Shown here piece by piece: positions 3,310 through 5,327 of a stretch of 5,327 nt of DNA. The stretch lies in assembly GCA_017560855.1 (NCBI GenBank), contig JAFZEB010000070.1, positions 1-5,327 on the forward strand, read 5' to 3'. The stretch's first letter is position 1, and every line of letters begins with the position of its first letter. The stretch comes from Ruminiclostridium sp. Its GTDB lineage: Bacteria; Bacillota; Clostridia; Oscillospirales; Oscillospiraceae. Under the pieces are notes generated by a model that did no database searches, was not told the origin of the DNA, and worked only from the letters and a program-made list of their open reading frames with translations. Both the position numbers and the translations under genes were made by a program.

Positions 3310-5327
3310 ATGAGTAAGATCAAAGAGATCTGGCAGCAGACCGGTTCCGACCTGCTGACCGGACTCCAGACCGGGGAAAACGGCCTGTCTGCCAAAGAGG
3401 CCGCCCACCGTCTGGAAAAGTATGGCCCCAACGAGCTTCGCGAAGGGGGCAAGAAGAGCACCGCCCGCATCTTCTTTGAGCAGTTTTTAGACTTCCTGGT
3501 CATCATCCTCATCATCGCCGCCGGTGTTTCCGCCGCCCTGGGCGATGTGGAGAGCATGGTGGTCATCCTGGCGGTCATCACCATGAACGCCATCCTGGGC
3601 ACCGTCCAGACCGTGAAGGCGGAAGCCTCTCTGGACAGTTTGAAACAGATGTCCGCCCCCACAGCCAAGGTCCTGCGGGACGGGAAGATCGTCCAGATCC
3701 CCGGCCGTGAGGTAGTCCCCGGCGACATCGTCATCCTGGAAGCCGGCGACGCCGTCTGCGCCGACGGCCGTGTGCTGGAGTCCGCCAGCCTGAAGACCGC
3801 CGAGGCCGCCCTGACCGGTGAGTCCCTCCCTGTGGAAAAGACCGTGGAGGCCATCGAGGGGGAGGTTGCCCTGGGCGACCGCACCAACATGGTCTTCTCC
3901 GGCAGTTTTGTCACCTATGGCCGCGGCAAGTTCCTGGCCACCGGCACCGGTATGGAGACCGAGATGGGCAAGATCGCAGCCCTGCTGAAGTCCACCTCCG
4001 AGAAGAAGACCCCCCTGCAGGTCTCCCTGGACCAGTTCGGCAAGAAGCTGTCCATCGGCATCCTCATCCTCTGCGCCATCATCTTCGGCGTCAACGTCCT
4101 GGTTCGGGGCGAGGACATCATGAGCGCCTTCCTCTTCGCCATCGCTCTGGCCGTGGCGGCCATCCCCGAGGCTCTCAGCTCCATCGTTACCATCGTGCTC
4201 TCCTTCGGCACCCGCAAGATGGCCAAGGAGAACGCCGTTATCCGCAAGCTCCAGGCCGTAGAAGGCCTGGGCAGCGTGTCCGTCATTTGCTCCGACAAGA
4301 CCGGCACCCTGACCCAGAACCGCATGACCGTCCGCCAGCTCTATGTCAACGGCAAGATCATTCCCGCCCCTGAGGCAAACTTCCAGGACCCCACCCAGGA
4401 GCCTCTCCTCCGGGCCGCCCTCCTGTGCAGTGACGCCACCGTCACCACCGACAAGCAGACCGGCAAGGTCCACGAGATCGGCGACCCCACCGAGACCGCC
4501 CTGGTCCGTCTGGGTGAGGACTTCGGCTTTGAGGAGGACGAGGTCCGCGCCAACTGGCCCCGCCTGAGCGAGCTGCCCTTCGACTCCGATCGTAAGCTCA
4601 TGTCCACCATCCACCGGTTCTCCGGCGGCATCATGATGATGACCAAGGGTGCTGTGGACGTGATGCTGGACCGCACCAGCCTGAGCCCTGCCGAGCGGGA
4701 GGAGATCGAAAACGCCAACCGCTTCTTCTCTGACCAGGGCCTGCGTGTGCTGGCCTTTGGCTGCCGCACCCTGGAGACCACGGAAGTCACCCTGGAAGAC
4801 GAAAAGGATTTCCACTTCCTGGGCCTCATCGCCATGATGGATCCCCCCAGAGAGGAGTCCAAGCAGGCTGTTGCCGACTGCATCTCCGCCGGCATCCGCC
4901 CCATTATGATCACCGGCGACCACGTCATCACCGCATCCGCCATTGCCCGTGAGATCGGCATCCTGACCCCCGGCACCAAGGCTGTGGAGGGCGCCATCGT
5001 GGAGACCATGACTGACGAGGAGCTCCGTGCCTTCGTCCCCGAGGTCTCCGTCTACGCCCGTGTGTCCCCCGAGCATAAGATCCGCATCGTCCGTGCCTGG
5101 CAGGACCGTGGTTCCCTGGTTGCCATGACCGGCGACGGCGTCAACGACGCCCCCGCTCTGAAGCAGGCCGACATCGGCGTGGCCATGGGCATCACCGGCA
5201 CCGAGGTTGCCAAGGACGCCGCCGGCATGGTCCTTACCGACGACAACTTTGCCACCATCGTCCAGGCAGTGAAGAACGGCCGAAACGTCTACGCCAACAT
5301 CCGCCGCTCCATCCAGTTCCTGCTGTC
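3310..5327 (+). CDS. P-type cation ATPase (PMCA/SERCA-like P2 type), probable Mn2+/Ca2+ exporter, 3' truncated
   Basis: The first 672 residues of a pump that is usually about 850-900 long; the window ends at the start of M5, so the M5/M6 ion-binding residues are missing. Visible parts: a cation-ATPase N-terminal domain (about 5-50), M1 and M2 (55-78, 81-100), the actuator domain with TGES (169-172), M3 (247-265), M4 with PEAL (286-289), the phosphorylation motif DKTGTLT with Asp329, the nucleotide domain with FDSDRK and KGA (446-448), MITGD (533-537) and TGDGVNDAP (607-615). M4 reads IPEALSS where classical calcium pumps have IPEGLPA; the site Glu is kept. The start ATG follows AAGGA by eight bases. 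Catalytic motifs are intact, so it should be active. The manganese riboswitch in its leader suggests it exports Mn2+, protecting against excess metal; calcium pumping alone is the alternative. Codon use is strongly G/C-ending. Confidence 0.95.
   Translation, partial: MSKIKEIWQQTGSDLLTGLQTGENGLSAKEAAHRLEKYGPNELREGGKKSTARIFFEQFLDFLVIILIIAAGVSAALGDVESMVVILAVITMNAILGTVQTVKAEASLDSLKQMSAPTAKVLRDGKIVQIPGREVVPGDIVILEAGDAVCADGRVLESASLKTAEAALTGESLPVEKTVEAIEGEVALGDRTNMVFSGSFVTYGRGKFLATGTGMETEMGKIAALLKSTSEKKTPLQVSLDQFGKKLSIGILILCAIIFGVNVLVRGEDIMSAFLFAIALAVAAIPEALSSIVTIVLSFGTRKMAKENAVIRKLQAVEGLGSVSVICSDKTGTLTQNRMTVRQLYVNGKIIPAPEANFQDPTQEPLLRAALLCSDATVTTDKQTGKVHEIGDPTETALVRLGEDFGFEEDEVRANWPRLSELPFDSDRKLMSTIHRFSGGIMMMTKGAVDVMLDRTSLSPAEREEIENANRFFSDQGLRVLAFGCRTLETTEVTLEDEKDFHFLGLIAMMDPPREESKQAVADCISAGIRPIMITGDHVITASAIAREIGILTPGTKAVEGAIVETMTDEELRAFVPEVSVYARVSPEHKIRIVRAWQDRGSLVAMTGDGVNDAPALKQADIGVAMGITGTEVAKDAAGMVLTDDNFATIVQAVKNGRNVYANIRRSIQFLL

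Noticed and set aside
3031..3408. N-terminal extension of the NusG-II protein to a 254-residue frame
   Set aside because: The extra sequence would be antisense to the riboswitch, the ATPase promoter and the ATPase start; the 3030 ATG has a proper ribosome site and is followed directly by the membrane anchor.
3487..5076. Long minus-strand open frame of 529 codons rich in Gly, Asp and His
   Set aside because: It is exactly antisense to the ATPase, whose catalytic motifs are all intact, and its composition is typical of an antisense shadow frame.

Overview
The window looks like a piece of a GC-rich, low-GC-lineage-type (Firmicutes/Clostridia) chromosome, most likely a gut anaerobe of the Oscillospirales. 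This placing is inference. It rests on strong AGGAGG-type ribosome binding sites, U-tract intrinsic terminators, TTGACA/TATAAT-type promoters, a yybP-ykoY-type leader and the families present. No rRNA, tRNA, CRISPR array or insertion sequence was seen.

Left part (1-546): the last codons of a plus-strand gene end at a bidirectional terminator. Facing it is a minus-strand gene for a small two-helix membrane protein with a C-terminal four-cysteine zinc ribbon, with its own good promoter. Positions 547-780 hold no convincing gene. They contain a dense run of six hairpins whose G.T wobbles all favour a plus-strand RNA. The last hairpin overlaps the end of birA.

Middle (764-3030, all minus strand): two gene pairs. 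bioY (biotin ECF-transporter S component) and birA (biotin-protein ligase without a DNA-binding domain) form a tightly coupled biotin uptake and attachment pair. Upstream, across an intrinsic terminator, lie a NusG-domain-II membrane-anchored protein and a Gx-transporter/Hpre_diP_synt_I membrane protein that overlap by ATGA. This pair resembles EetA/EetB of flavin-based extracellular electron transfer loci, although none of the other partners of that system is in the window.

Right part (3031-5327): a divergent promoter region, then a plus-strand leader and a P-type cation ATPase cut off by the window end. The leader has the hallmarks of a yybP-ykoY manganese riboswitch: the conserved core, a P1 helix, and a terminator whose 5' arm reuses the 3' strand of P1. 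This predicts that Mn2+ switches the ATPase on, so the pump is best read as a manganese (or Ca/Mn) exporter.

The points most worth a second look are the multi-hairpin element at 591-780, the riboswitch-ATPase unit with its explicit switching geometry, the orphan EetA/EetB-like pair, and the lack of a visible promoter for bioY-birA just after a terminator.
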